Shown one piece after another: positions 16,535 to 25,508 of a DNA stretch of 64,000 bases. Origin of the DNA: Flavobacterium rivuli WB 3.3-2 = DSM 21788. Its GTDB lineage: Bacteria; Bacteroidota; Bacteroidia; Flavobacteriales; Flavobacteriaceae. The notes below the pieces were generated by a model, which was given only the letters and a program-made list of their open reading frames with translations, was not told where the DNA came from and searched no databases. The translations under genes and the position numbers were made by a program. Position 1 is the first letter of the stretch. Each line of letters begins with the position of its first letter. Where the stretch lies: the NCBI RefSeq assembly GCF_000378485.1, contig NZ_KB899976.1, positions 62,001-126,000 on the forward strand, read 5' to 3'.

Positions 16535-17359
16535 ATGGCAAATATTACTGCTGCAGACGTAAATAAACTAAGAACCATTACCGGTGCCGGTATGATGGAT
16601 TGCAAAAAAGCGCTTGTTGAAGCCGAAGGCGATTTTGACAAAGCTATTGAAAACCTACGTAAAAAAGGACAAAAAGTAGCTGCTAACAGAGCTGACCGTG
16701 AATCATCTGAAGGTGCGGTTCTTGCTGTTGTTAACGCTGACAAAACAGAAGGTGTTGTAATCTCTGTTAACTGTGAGACTGACTTTGTTGCTAAAAACGA
16801 ATCTTACGTTAAACTTGCTACAGATATCGCTAACCTTGCCCTTAACTACAAAACTAAAGAAGAACTTCTTGCTGCTGATTACAACGGCATCACTGTAGAA
16901 GAGAAACTTATTGAGCAGACGGGTGTTATTGGTGAAAAAATCGAGATTGGCGCTTTTGAAAGACTTGAAGGTGCTTTTGTAGGTTCTTACATTCACGCCG
17001 GTAACAGGATAGCTACTCTTGTAGCTCTTTCTGCTAACGTAGAAGGTGCTGAAGAAGCTGCACGTAACGTTGCTATGCAGGCTGCTGCAATGGCTCCTAT
17101 TGCTCTTAACGAGGAAGGTGTAGACTCTGCAGTTATCGAAAAAGAAATCGAGATCGCTAAAGATTTACTTCGTCAGGAAGGCAAACCAGAGGCTATGCTT
17201 GATAATATTGCTAAAGGTAAATTAGGCCGTTTCTTTAAAGACAATACTCTTGTTAACCAGGATTATATTAAAGATGGTAAACTTAGCGTAAGCGAGTACA
17301 TAAAATCAGTAGATTCTGCTTTAACTGTTACAGGTTTTAAAAGGGTTGCTCTTGCATAA
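16535..17359 (+). CDS. tsf: Elongation factor Ts
   Basis: Guanine-nucleotide exchange factor for EF-Tu, 274 residues. The N-terminal UBA-like module (VNKLRTITGAGMMDCKKAL) and the core CETDFVAKNESYV that contacts EF-Tu are present. Length and domain order fit bacterial EF-Ts. Downstream of rpsB behind an attenuator, and closed by its own terminator. Confidence 0.98.
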   Translation: MANITAADVNKLRTITGAGMMDCKKALVEAEGDFDKAIENLRKKGQKVAANRADRESSEGAVLAVVNADKTEGVVISVNCETDFVAKNESYVKLATDIANLALNYKTKEELLAADYNGITVEEKLIEQTGVIGEKIEIGAFERLEGAFVGSYIHAGNRIATLVALSANVEGAEEAARNVAMQAAAMAPIALNEEGVDSAVIEKEIEIAKDLLRQEGKPEAMLDNIAKGKLGRFFKDNTLVNQDYIKDGKLSVSEYIKSVDSALTVTGFKRVALA

Positions 17360-17383
17360 GTAAACGCAAACACATATATAAGA

Positions 17384-17416
17384 AAACCCCGTACCTTTTA
17401 GGTTACGGGGTTTTTT
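17384..17416 (+). terminator. Terminator after tsf
   Basis: ACCCCGTACC (17386-17395), loop TTTTA, GGTTACGGGGT (17401-17411) with one bulge, followed by T residues. It is close to the 3' end of the convergent TraB-like gene and may serve both. Confidence 0.85.
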
Positions 17417-17453
17417 ATTGCTTAATAATTTCGGGAATCATGTAAATCTATAC

Positions 17454-20400
17454 CTAATCAATGTCCGGCAAACCCTCTTCATAATCGTCGCTACCTTTAC
17501 CAAAGGTTGCCCTGTAGTTGCCGGCATTAACCGTGGCATCTATCATTTCATTTTTATATTTCTCAATATTTTCATTTCCAAGGAGCCACCTGTTGCCTAC
17601 ACTTTTATAAGCTGCCGGCATAATTCTGTCTCCTTTATTTATAAATGCCATAGCAGCCAGCCTTTCGCGGTTAAAGCTGTCATAGTTACCTTCGCTTTTT
17701 CTTACAATCTTATAAAAGTAAAAGCTTACAGTGTTGCCATGTAGTTGCGCCGTGCGCTTTTCTAAAAAAGTAACCATTTCTTTTTTTGCATCAATATTAG
17801 TAACCGTTATAAGCGCCGATGTAGCCAGTTGCTCATCAGTTACATCTTTGAGTATTCCTGTTTCGTTTATCTCTGTAAGAAGCTTTTGTATGTTAAACAA
17901 AGTTTTAGGGTCAGCCAAAAGCTTTTTAATCTCTTCATCATTGGCACTGCCTCTCTTTATATCCAGTGTTGCTAACTCAAGATTGGTATCAGCCTGGTCT
18001 AACGCTTTTATTGTTTCAAACACCTTAGCTACTTCCCTGTCACTTTTAAACGGATATAAAAGCTCCATGTAGTTTATAAGGTATTCGTTGCCATACATAC
18101 GGGAGCGTGTGTAATCTTCCTGCCCTGTTTCGGCATTTGCCTTGCGGCTTTTAGTGCGCTTAATCTCAAGGCGGGTATTGGTAAGCAGCATTTTTTTATA
18201 ACTCTTAAGCTTATTAGGCTTAATGGCATCTTTTTCTAAAAGCCTTGCAGTAAAATCTACAATAGGCTCATGATACTCCGGTACGCTATAGTACTGCAAT
18301 ATATCCGGGAACAATAATGCGCTGTGCTCTGTATCTAACCCAAAATCCCTGAAAAGACCGGCTACTTCATAGTTGCTGTCAGACACCGGCAGGTCATATT
18401 CCAACAGTTCTTTAATCTTTTTATACGCCGCATCGCTCTTAAAAGTGGTGAGGGCTTCAAGCACCGCAAACTGTATTATGGTATTGCTGCCCTCGCGCTT
18501 GTACTGCTGCTCAAAAAAAGGTATTACAGCAGGATCTTTAAGTCCGCCAAGCTTAGTGTATAAATCGGTAAGTGCATTCGTTTCTTCGGCAGTAAAATCA
18601 AAACTGCTTATAAAATCCTGTAAAGCAATGCGGTCATTCTTGGTTATTTTAAGCTGGTGTATAGATTGCAGCGCGCTATAGCGAATACTGTCGTGCTCGC
18701 TACGGGCATCCTCTATAAACAACTGCAGGCGATTATCTGGCAGCCTAACAGCTTTTGGGTTATCCTGTATTTTAAAAGAAGTAAAGAGTTTCTCAATGGC
18801 AGGGCTTTCACCCTTATAATCTTTATCTACAAGGGTACTTACCATATAACTTATACCGTCCTTATACATTGCCTTAAATTTTATAGCCTGTATACTATTA
18901 TCGGCAACAGCCATACCCTCATAACTTTCTATGCCGTTATCATTGCCCTTCTTTTCGTTAACAATCTTTATTTTTCGCGATTTTTTATTAAGTAATTTGT
19001 CCCACAACAAAGAGCCCGATCCTGAATTATCTTCGTAATCATCAGCGTCTACTACTGTTGTAACAGCATCATCACTATAACTATGACCGGCATCAGAATC
19101 GTCTTCTTCGGTTATGTACTTTTTAAAATCGTTCCATAACGAATCGACACTCACTATAGAATGGTACCTGTGATAATTGTGGTGAAACACATCTGCCTGT
19201 TGGCCCGATGGTAAAGTAAACTGTCGTGTACCATAAGTATCTTTAAAATTATTTACTTTTTCTTCATCATCATAAAATCGCTCCGAAAACTCATTATTTC
19301 TTTCAAAATCCAGTTTTTCATTAGCCGCTTTAGGTATAGCAATGCTGTAATGCGCAACAGTATCTGTAAAAGTGCGGTATTCGGTATTCTCATTAGCAGG
19401 TGCAAAAGTAAATGATGCAAAGAATTTATTGGCATCACTATCAGTGGCTCCAACTGTACCTAACAGGTAATATTTAACCCCTTTAATAACCGATTTTAGT
19501 TGTATTTTTTTACTGCCTATTTTTGATTCAGATGTAAATGCTGCCGGATTAGACAATAGTTTTGTTTGCGTAGAATCGATATCAAGCTGTTTATAAAACT
19601 CGTACTGAATACGTTTCATTTCAAAATTAGTATCCTCCAGGTTTTCATTTTCGGTAAGCGTATTCTCTAACACAAAATAAGCCGATTTACCTGCGGGATC
19701 GTAGGCGTAAACTGCGGCATCCTGAACAGTTTTAGCTTTTTTGTCTTCGCCATATACAACCCGGTATGCCGGCATTTGCACATTAAATCCGCCTTTGGCT
19801 GGTAAAAATGTATTATATGCCGTTGTTACCGGTTTTACACTGATGTTATTAAACACCTCATTCTCAAAACGACTTACGTAGTTTTTTTCACCCGCCATGC
19901 TTACCGCAATAACCTCCAGCGGAGAAACGTAATAACGGTAACGCTGCAGGTTACCTGTTTTGGTTATATTTTTAATATCGTATACATAATAGCCATCCTG
20001 TGCATATTGCTTTTTATCTGTAATCTTGCCCGGAATGTTCTCATAAAAAAGGCTGTCGAGTGTCCGATGGTCAAACGCCCTGTTGTTTTTATTAAGGAAG
20101 TCTTTTAGCAATAGTCTTTTCACATTAATATATCCACCATTGGCAAGGTCTGGCGACTGTATATTTTGCTGGTTTTCTATAACTGCATTACTAAACAGCG
20201 GCAGCGATATCACCCCGTCTGCGGTAGTATATTTGGTAAATCCGGGTTTTATAAAAAATGCCTCTATCATTTCTTTTTTAGCTTTGCCGGCATTAGTATA
20301 ACTGTCTTTTACAGGCTGTACGTTATAGCCTTTAGCACGAAGCATTTCTATAATACCGTTTTTACCCGGTAGGTGGGCCGCACCCACTGCAGCAAAAAGA

Positions 20401-21152
20401 CTGCCTGTTTTAACAAGCGAATCTATAGAGTGTACCATTACCACATTACGGTCATACAACAATGTTTTAAGGTACGTTCCGGATGATGCCAGCGAGGTAA
20501 GCGAATCGAGCATATCAAGGTCCTTATCGCGGTAATAGTTCATTAACGCCTCCTGATAGCTGGTGTTTTTAATTATTTTTTGCAGGGCTGCTATGTTTTC
20601 CTCACGCGGTTTCATGGCCCTGTAATCTATATTCATAACATTAAGCAGGGATGTTTTTGTGTCTTCCAGCCCAACGGTCTTTTTTTGGTATTTGCGGCCG
20701 GTACGGTAAATGAACATATCCAGATACGTTTCCTCCTGATACTCCTTTTGGGTTTCATCTGTACGGAAAAGCAGGTTGTTTATGGTAAAATTACCGGTGC
20801 GGAACAGCGGGTATAAATTTTCTTTGGCAGCCGGTTCCATATAAAACCGCGCGTACAGCTTATTACTATTTCTGTAAGAGTTCCTGCTGCCCATAACACC
20901 CATAAGATCTATCCAGGTGCTGGGTTCGCTCTCATTGGCCACAATATCTGCAGCAAGGAGGCGCGTAAAAAATGCATCAGATAAATGATACGAAACCTTA
21001 TCGCTTACATGCATAGAACCATACAGGTAAGAGCTTTTTTTAAGGCCATTGCCCGAAACCTCCCACAGCAGGCCCTGATATTTTTTTTCCTGCGAAAAAA
21101 GTGATGTAAACGTAACGAAAAACAGTAATGCCGAAATTTTTAAAATACGCAT
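17454..21152 (-). CDS. Very large secreted TraB/GumN-family protein
   Basis: From the chosen start (MRILKISALLFF) the product has 1232 residues with a signal peptide cleaved near SLFSQ (about 20). The first 290 residues are a TraB/GumN domain: LLWEVSGNGLKKSSYLYGSMH at the start and FAAVGAAHLPGKNGI near 260, with the family's paired Gly-x-x-His motifs. The remaining 900 residues contain beta-rich stretches with acidic segments (around 640-680) and helical HEAT-like repeats near 800-900 (ALQSIHQL, AVLEALTTF). Typical TraB/GumN proteins are about 300 residues, so this is a long fusion. It may be a periplasmic peptidase-like factor, but function is unknown. Single gene. Confidence 0.75.
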   Translation of the reverse strand: MRILKISALLFFVTFTSLFSQEKKYQGLLWEVSGNGLKKSSYLYGSMHVSDKVSYHLSDAFFTRLLAADIVANESEPSTWIDLMGVMGSRNSYRNSNKLYARFYMEPAAKENLYPLFRTGNFTINNLLFRTDETQKEYQEETYLDMFIYRTGRKYQKKTVGLEDTKTSLLNVMNIDYRAMKPREENIAALQKIIKNTSYQEALMNYYRDKDLDMLDSLTSLASSGTYLKTLLYDRNVVMVHSIDSLVKTGSLFAAVGAAHLPGKNGIIEMLRAKGYNVQPVKDSYTNAGKAKKEMIEAFFIKPGFTKYTTADGVISLPLFSNAVIENQQNIQSPDLANGGYINVKRLLLKDFLNKNNRAFDHRTLDSLFYENIPGKITDKKQYAQDGYYVYDIKNITKTGNLQRYRYYVSPLEVIAVSMAGEKNYVSRFENEVFNNISVKPVTTAYNTFLPAKGGFNVQMPAYRVVYGEDKKAKTVQDAAVYAYDPAGKSAYFVLENTLTENENLEDTNFEMKRIQYEFYKQLDIDSTQTKLLSNPAAFTSESKIGSKKIQLKSVIKGVKYYLLGTVGATDSDANKFFASFTFAPANENTEYRTFTDTVAHYSIAIPKAANEKLDFERNNEFSERFYDDEEKVNNFKDTYGTRQFTLPSGQQADVFHHNYHRYHSIVSVDSLWNDFKKYITEEDDSDAGHSYSDDAVTTVVDADDYEDNSGSGSLLWDKLLNKKSRKIKIVNEKKGNDNGIESYEGMAVADNSIQAIKFKAMYKDGISYMVSTLVDKDYKGESPAIEKLFTSFKIQDNPKAVRLPDNRLQLFIEDARSEHDSIRYSALQSIHQLKITKNDRIALQDFISSFDFTAEETNALTDLYTKLGGLKDPAVIPFFEQQYKREGSNTIIQFAVLEALTTFKSDAAYKKIKELLEYDLPVSDSNYEVAGLFRDFGLDTEHSALLFPDILQYYSVPEYHEPIVDFTARLLEKDAIKPNKLKSYKKMLLTNTRLEIKRTKSRKANAETGQEDYTRSRMYGNEYLINYMELLYPFKSDREVAKVFETIKALDQADTNLELATLDIKRGSANDEEIKKLLADPKTLFNIQKLLTEINETGILKDVTDEQLATSALITVTNIDAKKEMVTFLEKRTAQLHGNTVSFYFYKIVRKSEGNYDSFNRERLAAMAFINKGDRIMPAAYKSVGNRWLLGNENIEKYKNEMIDATVNAGNYRATFGKGSDDYEEGLPDID

Positions 21153-21291
21153 ATTGAATGGTGTATATTCCAAATATAAGCTTTCTTTTGGGTATACAAC
21201 CGCGTAATAAACTGTTTTTATTCTCGAAAAACACTATGCTATACCCTTTACATACTAATGCAGGAAAGAGATGTAATGTTTCAGCAAACGC

Positions 21292-21939
21292 TTATTTTTC
21301 GTGTATGTATTTTTCTATAAGGCCGTGGCCAAGGTAAATAACAGGTGTCATAACGATGGCAATAACAAGCTTAACACCATAACTTACCAAGGCAGATGCG
21401 ATATAGGTATTAAAATCTATCTTTCCGGTGGCATAAAATGCGATGCCCCAAACAATAAATGTATCAAAAAACTGAGAAATTACCGTAGACCCTGTACTGC
21501 GCAGCCATATCATTTTTGCCCCGGTCTTGTTGCGCAAAAAATGAAATATGGTAACATCTATAGCCTGAGATGCTATAAAGGCAACAATACTGCCTATAAT
21601 TATCCAGAGGCTTTGCCCAAACACGGCGTTAAACTGCCCGTCGGTTACAAAGCCCTTACCCTTAACAGCAGGTATTTGCAGTGCCAAATATAGTATTACA
21701 AAACAATACGTTATTAAGCCCGCGGTTATGAACGAAAGTTTATGTACTCCTTTTTGGCCAAAGTATTCGTTTATAAGATCAGTAGTAATAAAAACCACCG
21801 GCCATAACAAAACACTGATACTCATAATATAGGGGCCTATGTATATAAGCTTGCCACCGGTAAGTTCGGCAACGACGGCGTTAGTAATAAAAATTCCGGC
21901 AAGTATAAGGAACAGCGTGCTTTTACGGGTTTCGAACAT
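21292..21939 (-). CDS. YhhQ/VUT-family transporter (queuosine precursor uptake)
   Basis: A 215-residue inner-membrane protein with about six hydrophobic segments. Family features include an early helix with ITNAVVAELTGGK, a polar ITTDLINEYFGQKG loop and SQFFDTFIVWGIAF. The E. coli relative YhhQ imports preQ0/preQ1 for queuosine synthesis, so that substrate is likely here. The start MFETRKSTLF was preferred over an ATG seven codons upstream, because the -7 box TACCTTTG (complement 21958-21965) would put the transcript start after that codon. No queuosine genes are adjacent. Confidence 0.88.
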   Translation of the reverse strand: MFETRKSTLFLILAGIFITNAVVAELTGGKLIYIGPYIMSISVLLWPVVFITTDLINEYFGQKGVHKLSFITAGLITYCFVILYLALQIPAVKGKGFVTDGQFNAVFGQSLWIIIGSIVAFIASQAIDVTIFHFLRNKTGAKMIWLRSTGSTVISQFFDTFIVWGIAFYATGKIDFNTYIASALVSYGVKLVIAIVMTPVIYLGHGLIEKYIHEK

Positions 21940-21957
21940 GGTAATGGGAGTAAAAAG

Positions 21958-21965
21958 CAAAGGTA
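21958..21965 (-). promoter_or_regulatory. -7 box of the YhhQ-family gene
   Basis: Minus-strand TACCTTTG. No clear TTG at -33. It decides the start codon of the gene in front. Confidence 0.45.
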
Positions 21966-21999
21966 ACAGATTTCATAAAAGACTATCTTATGAATGAAA

Positions 22000-22512
22000 T
22001 TAACCTTTCAAATTTGCAAATGGATACTGATTATGTAATGCTTTAAATTTTTTTATGAGATCACTTTCAACTTTTGATGGATCAGAAATTTTATCTGGAA
22101 GTACTTTCCAACAAATTATTAAGTTTTGATTATTCGCTATTTGCCAAATATATCGTCCTCCTTTATGCGCCACAGCCTTGCTTTGTCCAAAATTGATGTA
22201 TGTTTTTAACCTCTTTCTTAGCGTAGAATCACTCCATTTTTCCTTCCTAATCCCTCCGGCTTGGCCTATATATATAACAGATGATGTTTCAATCCACTTC
22301 TGAAGCAATATTTCGACACTAACATTTGGGTCTTCATGCTTAAAATATCCACCGCTGCCTCTTACTAAAAATGACACAATAGCTTCTGACTTCAAAACAA
22401 GATATACACCTCTTTCATTTGGTATCTGTGTGTAATCTTTTATTAAATCTGATATTTTTACAAAACCTTTAAATCCAAAAACCTTGAGTCCTTTAATTGT
22501 CCAGTCTTCCAT
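22000..22512 (-). CDS. GIY-YIG-fold protein, possible toxin partner
   Basis: A 170-residue soluble protein. GVY (35-37) and YIG (81-83, in VIYIGQAGG) have the order expected of a GIY-YIG nuclease, though the spacing is long (about 45 residues) with an insertion between them. A basic stretch with Arg102 (LRKRLKTY), Glu149 (KVESDLI) and Asn167 (PFANLKG) match the remaining positions of the catalytic set. The start codon overlaps the 3' end of the preceding small gene by 20 nt, indicating translational coupling. I infer a nuclease, possibly a toxin; a DNA-repair or regulatory role is also possible. Confidence 0.65.
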   Translation of the reverse strand: MEDWTIKGLKVFGFKGFVKISDLIKDYTQIPNERGVYLVLKSEAIVSFLVRGSGGYFKHEDPNVSVEILLQKWIETSSVIYIGQAGGIRKEKWSDSTLRKRLKTYINFGQSKAVAHKGGRYIWQIANNQNLIICWKVLPDKISDPSKVESDLIKKFKALHNQYPFANLKG

Positions 22513-22735
22513 TACTGAATTTTCTGTTTTCCTTAATTTCAGAAACTATCTCTTCAGCAGATTTTTCAGATGCAAAAGCACCAAAACTTTTATAAAAGTT
22601 ATTTTCTTTTGATTTTGTGCCAACTGTTTTTAGGGATTTAGTAAGCCTTTCAATCAATTCAATTTTATTTAAATAGCTTAAGCCTTGAAATAAATTTGAA
22701 TATGCTTCAAGTATATTTTTATCTGTGGCAGTCAT
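22493..22735 (-). CDS. Small VapB-like antitoxin candidate
   Basis: An 80-residue protein starting MTATDKNILEAYSN. The C-terminal half (NNFYKSFGAFASEKSAEEI, then KENRKFSN) resembles the short antitoxin family often found before PIN-domain VapC toxins in Bacteroidetes. Here no PIN gene follows: the next gene, overlapping by 20 nt, encodes a GIY-YIG-fold protein. An ATG nine codons upstream was rejected, because the -7 box at 22750-22757 would leave it outside the transcript. It has no clear DNA-binding motif, so autoregulation is uncertain. Confidence 0.6.
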   Translation of the reverse strand: MTATDKNILEAYSNLFQGLSYLNKIELIERLTKSLKTVGTKSKENNFYKSFGAFASEKSAEEIVSEIKENRKFSNGRLDN

Positions 22736-22749
22736 TTCTTTTTTTATTT

Positions 22750-22757
22750 CAAATATA
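22750..22757 (-). promoter_or_regulatory. -7 box of the VapB-like/GIY-YIG pair
   Basis: Minus-strand TATATTTG, exact TAnnTTTG. It lies in the 41-nt gap after the RES gene, so this pair has its own promoter and is a separate unit from Xre-RES. Confidence 0.5.
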
Positions 22758-22776
22758 ATCAAAAAACTATCTCTTA

Positions 22777-23235
22777 TTACCTAAACATCCTCTGGTCGAA
22801 GGTAAACCTTTCTGTGCTTATAATTTTTATGCGCTTAAAGTCGGCATGGTTAGGGTTTATCAGTAAATTAAAATCCCCCTGCGTTACGGCCGATGGTATT
22901 TGCAGCACACAGTATTCATTCTCATAAATAAATGCATCGCCTATTGCCTGCGTCTCTACGGGGTGCGGAAAAGTATTCCAATTAAGCGGGAGTGCAGTTG
23001 TATTAATTTTTTGCAGTGAAACATCATCAGGGATATGCAATTGCATGATAACATAATCAGATGGCAACGTAGCAATTGACAGGTGAACAGCAACTTCTGC
23101 CATGGCAAGCGACCTGTTTGTAGCCGTATAAATAAGCTCTACCCCTATAGAATTCCATCGTGCGCCCTTAAGTGCAGCACCTTTACCAGATAGTACGTCA
23201 GCAAATTTTTCTCTTGATAACCTGTAGGCCTCCAT
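22777..23235 (-). CDS. RES-domain toxin
   Basis: A 152-residue RES protein. Members of this family are toxins that degrade NAD+ and are neutralised by an Xre-type antitoxin. Expected active-site residues are present: Arg5 (AYRLSR), Glu47 (MAEVAVHL) and Ser115 (QIPSAV), plus the GARWNS motif. The start ATG overlaps the antitoxin stop by one base (TAATG), so the two are coupled. Full length, no disruption seen. Confidence 0.88.
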   Translation of the reverse strand: MEAYRLSREKFADVLSGKGAALKGARWNSIGVELIYTATNRSLAMAEVAVHLSIATLPSDYVIMQLHIPDDVSLQKINTTALPLNWNTFPHPVETQAIGDAFIYENEYCVLQIPSAVTQGDFNLLINPNHADFKRIKIISTERFTFDQRMFR

Positions 23236-23732
23236 TAAACTAAAATACCGTAATTTATCCGGGTTAACTCACTTATCACCATTTCCTTACCGTAAGAATC
23301 CATAAGCAGCTCCATAGGTTTAATACTGCCCAGGGCAAAACTTGGGGTATCAAGCCAAAGCTTAAATTTTTCCATATCGCCAAAAACATCCAGCCCCACA
23401 TTTGTAACCTCTGCCATTTCTATAATCTTCTCAGAATGAATGGGTTTAAAATTTTTAGGACCTACTTTATAGCGTTGCAGCGTTTTAGTAGATATATCTA
23501 AAAAATGGGACCAGTTCTCTTCGCTAAACGGGGTAAAAGTCTGGATAAGCGAAAACAATGAGTAAGGCACACCCTCACGGATAACCTGTATCATTAATAA
23601 TTTATTATTCAAAAAATCAGAATAAGTTACTCCCGTTGCAGGCACATGATAGTTATTAATACCAGAATGTTTAATAACATTAGATATTTCTTTATCAAGC
23701 TCCTGCCTTATATTGCGTTTAAGGGTTTTCAT
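23235..23732 (-). CDS. Xre/MbcA/ParS-type antitoxin
   Basis: A 165-residue antitoxin upstream of the RES toxin. The helical N-terminal part includes a helix-turn-helix-like segment (WSHFLDISTKTLQRY). The C-terminal DUF2384 toxin-binding domain contains DVFGDMEKFKLWL, then FALGSIKPMELL, and ends GILV, as the toxin-blocking tail does in known pairs. It is first in the operon and has an inverted repeat over its promoter, so it most likely represses its own transcription. Confidence 0.88.
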   Translation of the reverse strand: MKTLKRNIRQELDKEISNVIKHSGINNYHVPATGVTYSDFLNNKLLMIQVIREGVPYSLFSLIQTFTPFSEENWSHFLDISTKTLQRYKVGPKNFKPIHSEKIIEMAEVTNVGLDVFGDMEKFKLWLDTPSFALGSIKPMELLMDSYGKEMVISELTRINYGILV

Positions 23733-23750
23733 AATATTTACCTTTTAGAC

Positions 23751-23778
23751 ATTTGTCTGTAAATATAAGACAAATTTA
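23751..23778 (-). promoter_or_regulatory. Operator and -7 box of the Xre-RES operon
   Basis: A perfect inverted repeat ATTTGTCT (23751-23758), 9-nt spacer, AGACAAAT (23768-23775) overlaps a minus-strand TAAATTTG box (complement 23771-23778). A dimeric antitoxin bound here would block the promoter. Located 19 nt upstream of the antitoxin start. Confidence 0.55.
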
Positions 23779-23815
23779 TTTTTCCTGAATTTTTATACTG
23801 TTAAATATTAGAAAC

Positions 23816-23846
23816 AAAAAATCCCGTAAAGCCTAAGCCCACGGGA
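23816..23846 (-). terminator. Terminator after the DUF3127 gene
   Basis: TCCCGT (23822-23827) with ACGGGA (23841-23846), 13-nt loop. On the minus strand it is followed by a T run. Confidence 0.75.
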
Positions 23847-23912
23847 ATATATTTTTTGAGATTTCACACTGCATTGCAAATCTGAAATCATCACTCTTAA
23901 ATCTGAAATTTC

Positions 23913-24350
23913 TTAGAAAGGAAGATCGTCGTGCTCTTCTTCTTTATAGTTTGTAGCCGGCTCAAAAGCATCGCGTGCCTGTGGCGCTTGTGGCTGCTGC
24001 TGGTAACCACCGCCCTGAGGCTGTTGCTGGTAACCCTGAGGAGCCTGCTGCTGATAGCCCTGTTGTGGTGCATCTCCGGCTTTCTCTATTCTCCACCCCT
24101 GTATAGAGTTAAAGTATTTTGTTTCGCCTTGTGGGTTAACCCACTCCCTGCCTCTAAGGTTTATGGAAACTTTAACAGGCTCGCCCACACCGTAGTTGTT
24201 TAGCAGGTCGCATTTGTCCTGGGTAAACTCTATCATAATGTGTTGTGGGTACTGCTCATCGGTAGTAACTACCAATTCTCTCTTTCTAAAACCATTAGCA
24301 CCAAAAGCTTTGGTTTCGTCAATCATCTTAATTCTTCCTGAAACTTCCAT
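23913..24350 (-). CDS. DUF3127 OB-fold protein (SSB-like)
   Basis: A 145-residue protein with an OB-fold-like first 90 residues (MEVSGRIKMIDET, then WVNPQGETKYFNSIQGWRI). A Gln/Gly/Pro-rich disordered linker (about 95-125, repeated GYQQQ units) follows, and the tail is acidic (EEEHDDLPF). The tail is the same DDLPF found in the canonical SSB of this window (50041-50484). In SSB the acidic tip recruits replication and repair proteins, so this protein probably binds single-stranded nucleic acid and the same partners. It has not been characterised. Single gene with its own terminator. Confidence 0.85.
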   Translation of the reverse strand: MEVSGRIKMIDETKAFGANGFRKRELVVTTDEQYPQHIMIEFTQDKCDLLNNYGVGEPVKVSINLRGREWVNPQGETKYFNSIQGWRIEKAGDAPQQGYQQQAPQGYQQQPQGGGYQQQPQAPQARDAFEPATNYKEEEHDDLPF

Positions 24351-24405
24351 AATCGTATCTTTATTTATATTTTCTGCCGGTTAGTGGCAGCGATCGTTTA
24401 CACTT

Positions 24406-25290
24406 TTATTTAAAATCTTTCTTTGCCAGCAATATCTTCCATGCATCGTTTACACGGTTAGCATCAAGATATTCTTTGGCTTTTTGTAGTTTTATATCTT
24501 CGTCATCAGCGCTTAAAACACCTTTCACCTCAAAACTCTGTTTTACAAATATATCAATTTCTTCGGTAGTAGGCAACGTTTGCGTGTTACCAAGTTTGCC
24601 AAGGTCGTTACCGTTAAATATCTTGCTTTCCTTTACAAATTTAGGTATAGCATCTACCCCAACGCCTAATGTGGTTAAAGGTTTTTCAACCTCAAATAAC
24701 CCGTCTGCCGATCGTGAATACCAGTTGCCGCCAAGCCTCGATACCAGGTCTATTTTATGCTGGTCTATATTTCCGTTTGCATCCAGCACACTTTCATCAA
24801 TATGCATTTTAAGCACTTCGCACAGCACAAGGTTTCCGGCACCGCCCTCTGCCCCAAGCGGAATAATATCGTTAACGCGGCACTCAAACTGTACCGGCGC
24901 TTCCTTTACCCTGAAGGGTTTTACAATATCGCTGGGCTGCATGGTAAAACCGGCCTTTTCAAACTCGTTTACCCCTAAGCCATACTCTGTACTGCTTAAC
25001 GATGTTTGCTGTACCATGTTATAATTTACCACATTTATAACCACCTCGCGGTTAAGGTCGGCATTTAGCAGGGTGTGTTTTACCGTATTATCGCGTACCC
25101 TTCGCGAAGGCGAAAAAATAAGTATGGGCGGGTTACTGCTAAACAGGTTAAAAAAACTAAACGGCGAGAGGTTAGGCACTCCATTAGCATCTATAGTACT
25201 TGCTAAGGCTATAGGGCGCGGGCCTACGGCACTTTGCAGGTAGCCATGCAGTTGTGGTGTGGTAAGTTCTTTAGGGTCTATAGTAAGCAT
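24406..25290 (-). CDS. Flavin reductase-like FMN-binding protein
   Basis: A 294-residue cytoplasmic protein of the flavin reductase / FMN-binding split-barrel family. It shows the early AVGPRPIALASTIDANGVPN and SPFSFFNLFSSNPP motifs that contact flavin, then NREVVINVVNYNM. A C-terminal helical extension (about 225-294, with KLQKAKEYLDANR) is longer than in minimal members. No partner oxygenase is adjacent, so substrate is unknown. It stands alone between a terminatorless gap and the DUF3127 gene. Confidence 0.85.
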   Translation of the reverse strand: MLTIDPKELTTPQLHGYLQSAVGPRPIALASTIDANGVPNLSPFSFFNLFSSNPPILIFSPSRRVRDNTVKHTLLNADLNREVVINVVNYNMVQQTSLSSTEYGLGVNEFEKAGFTMQPSDIVKPFRVKEAPVQFECRVNDIIPLGAEGGAGNLVLCEVLKMHIDESVLDANGNIDQHKIDLVSRLGGNWYSRSADGLFEVEKPLTTLGVGVDAIPKFVKESKIFNGNDLGKLGNTQTLPTTEEIDIFVKQSFEVKGVLSADDEDIKLQKAKEYLDANRVNDAWKILLAKKDFK

Positions 25291-25508
25291 GCATGTGCTG
25301 GTTTAGGAGTACAAAGATACTTTTATACTTTATGCAGCAATACATTTTAACGAGGTTGTTAATAAATAAGCTATCAGGTTTAATTACAGTATAAAACGCT
25401 TTACATTTTTAACTTTTAAAGAGCCAATAAGTACCGTCGCTGCTGCGTTACTATAGCCACATGTTGTTATTATAAACTTTAGTATCTTTAAGCCTCAAAT
25501 TATAGTGC

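Noticed and set aside
22000..22512. GIY-YIG gene as a homing endonuclease in an intron
   Set aside because: No intron structure or split host gene; coupling with the small upstream gene fits a two-gene operon.
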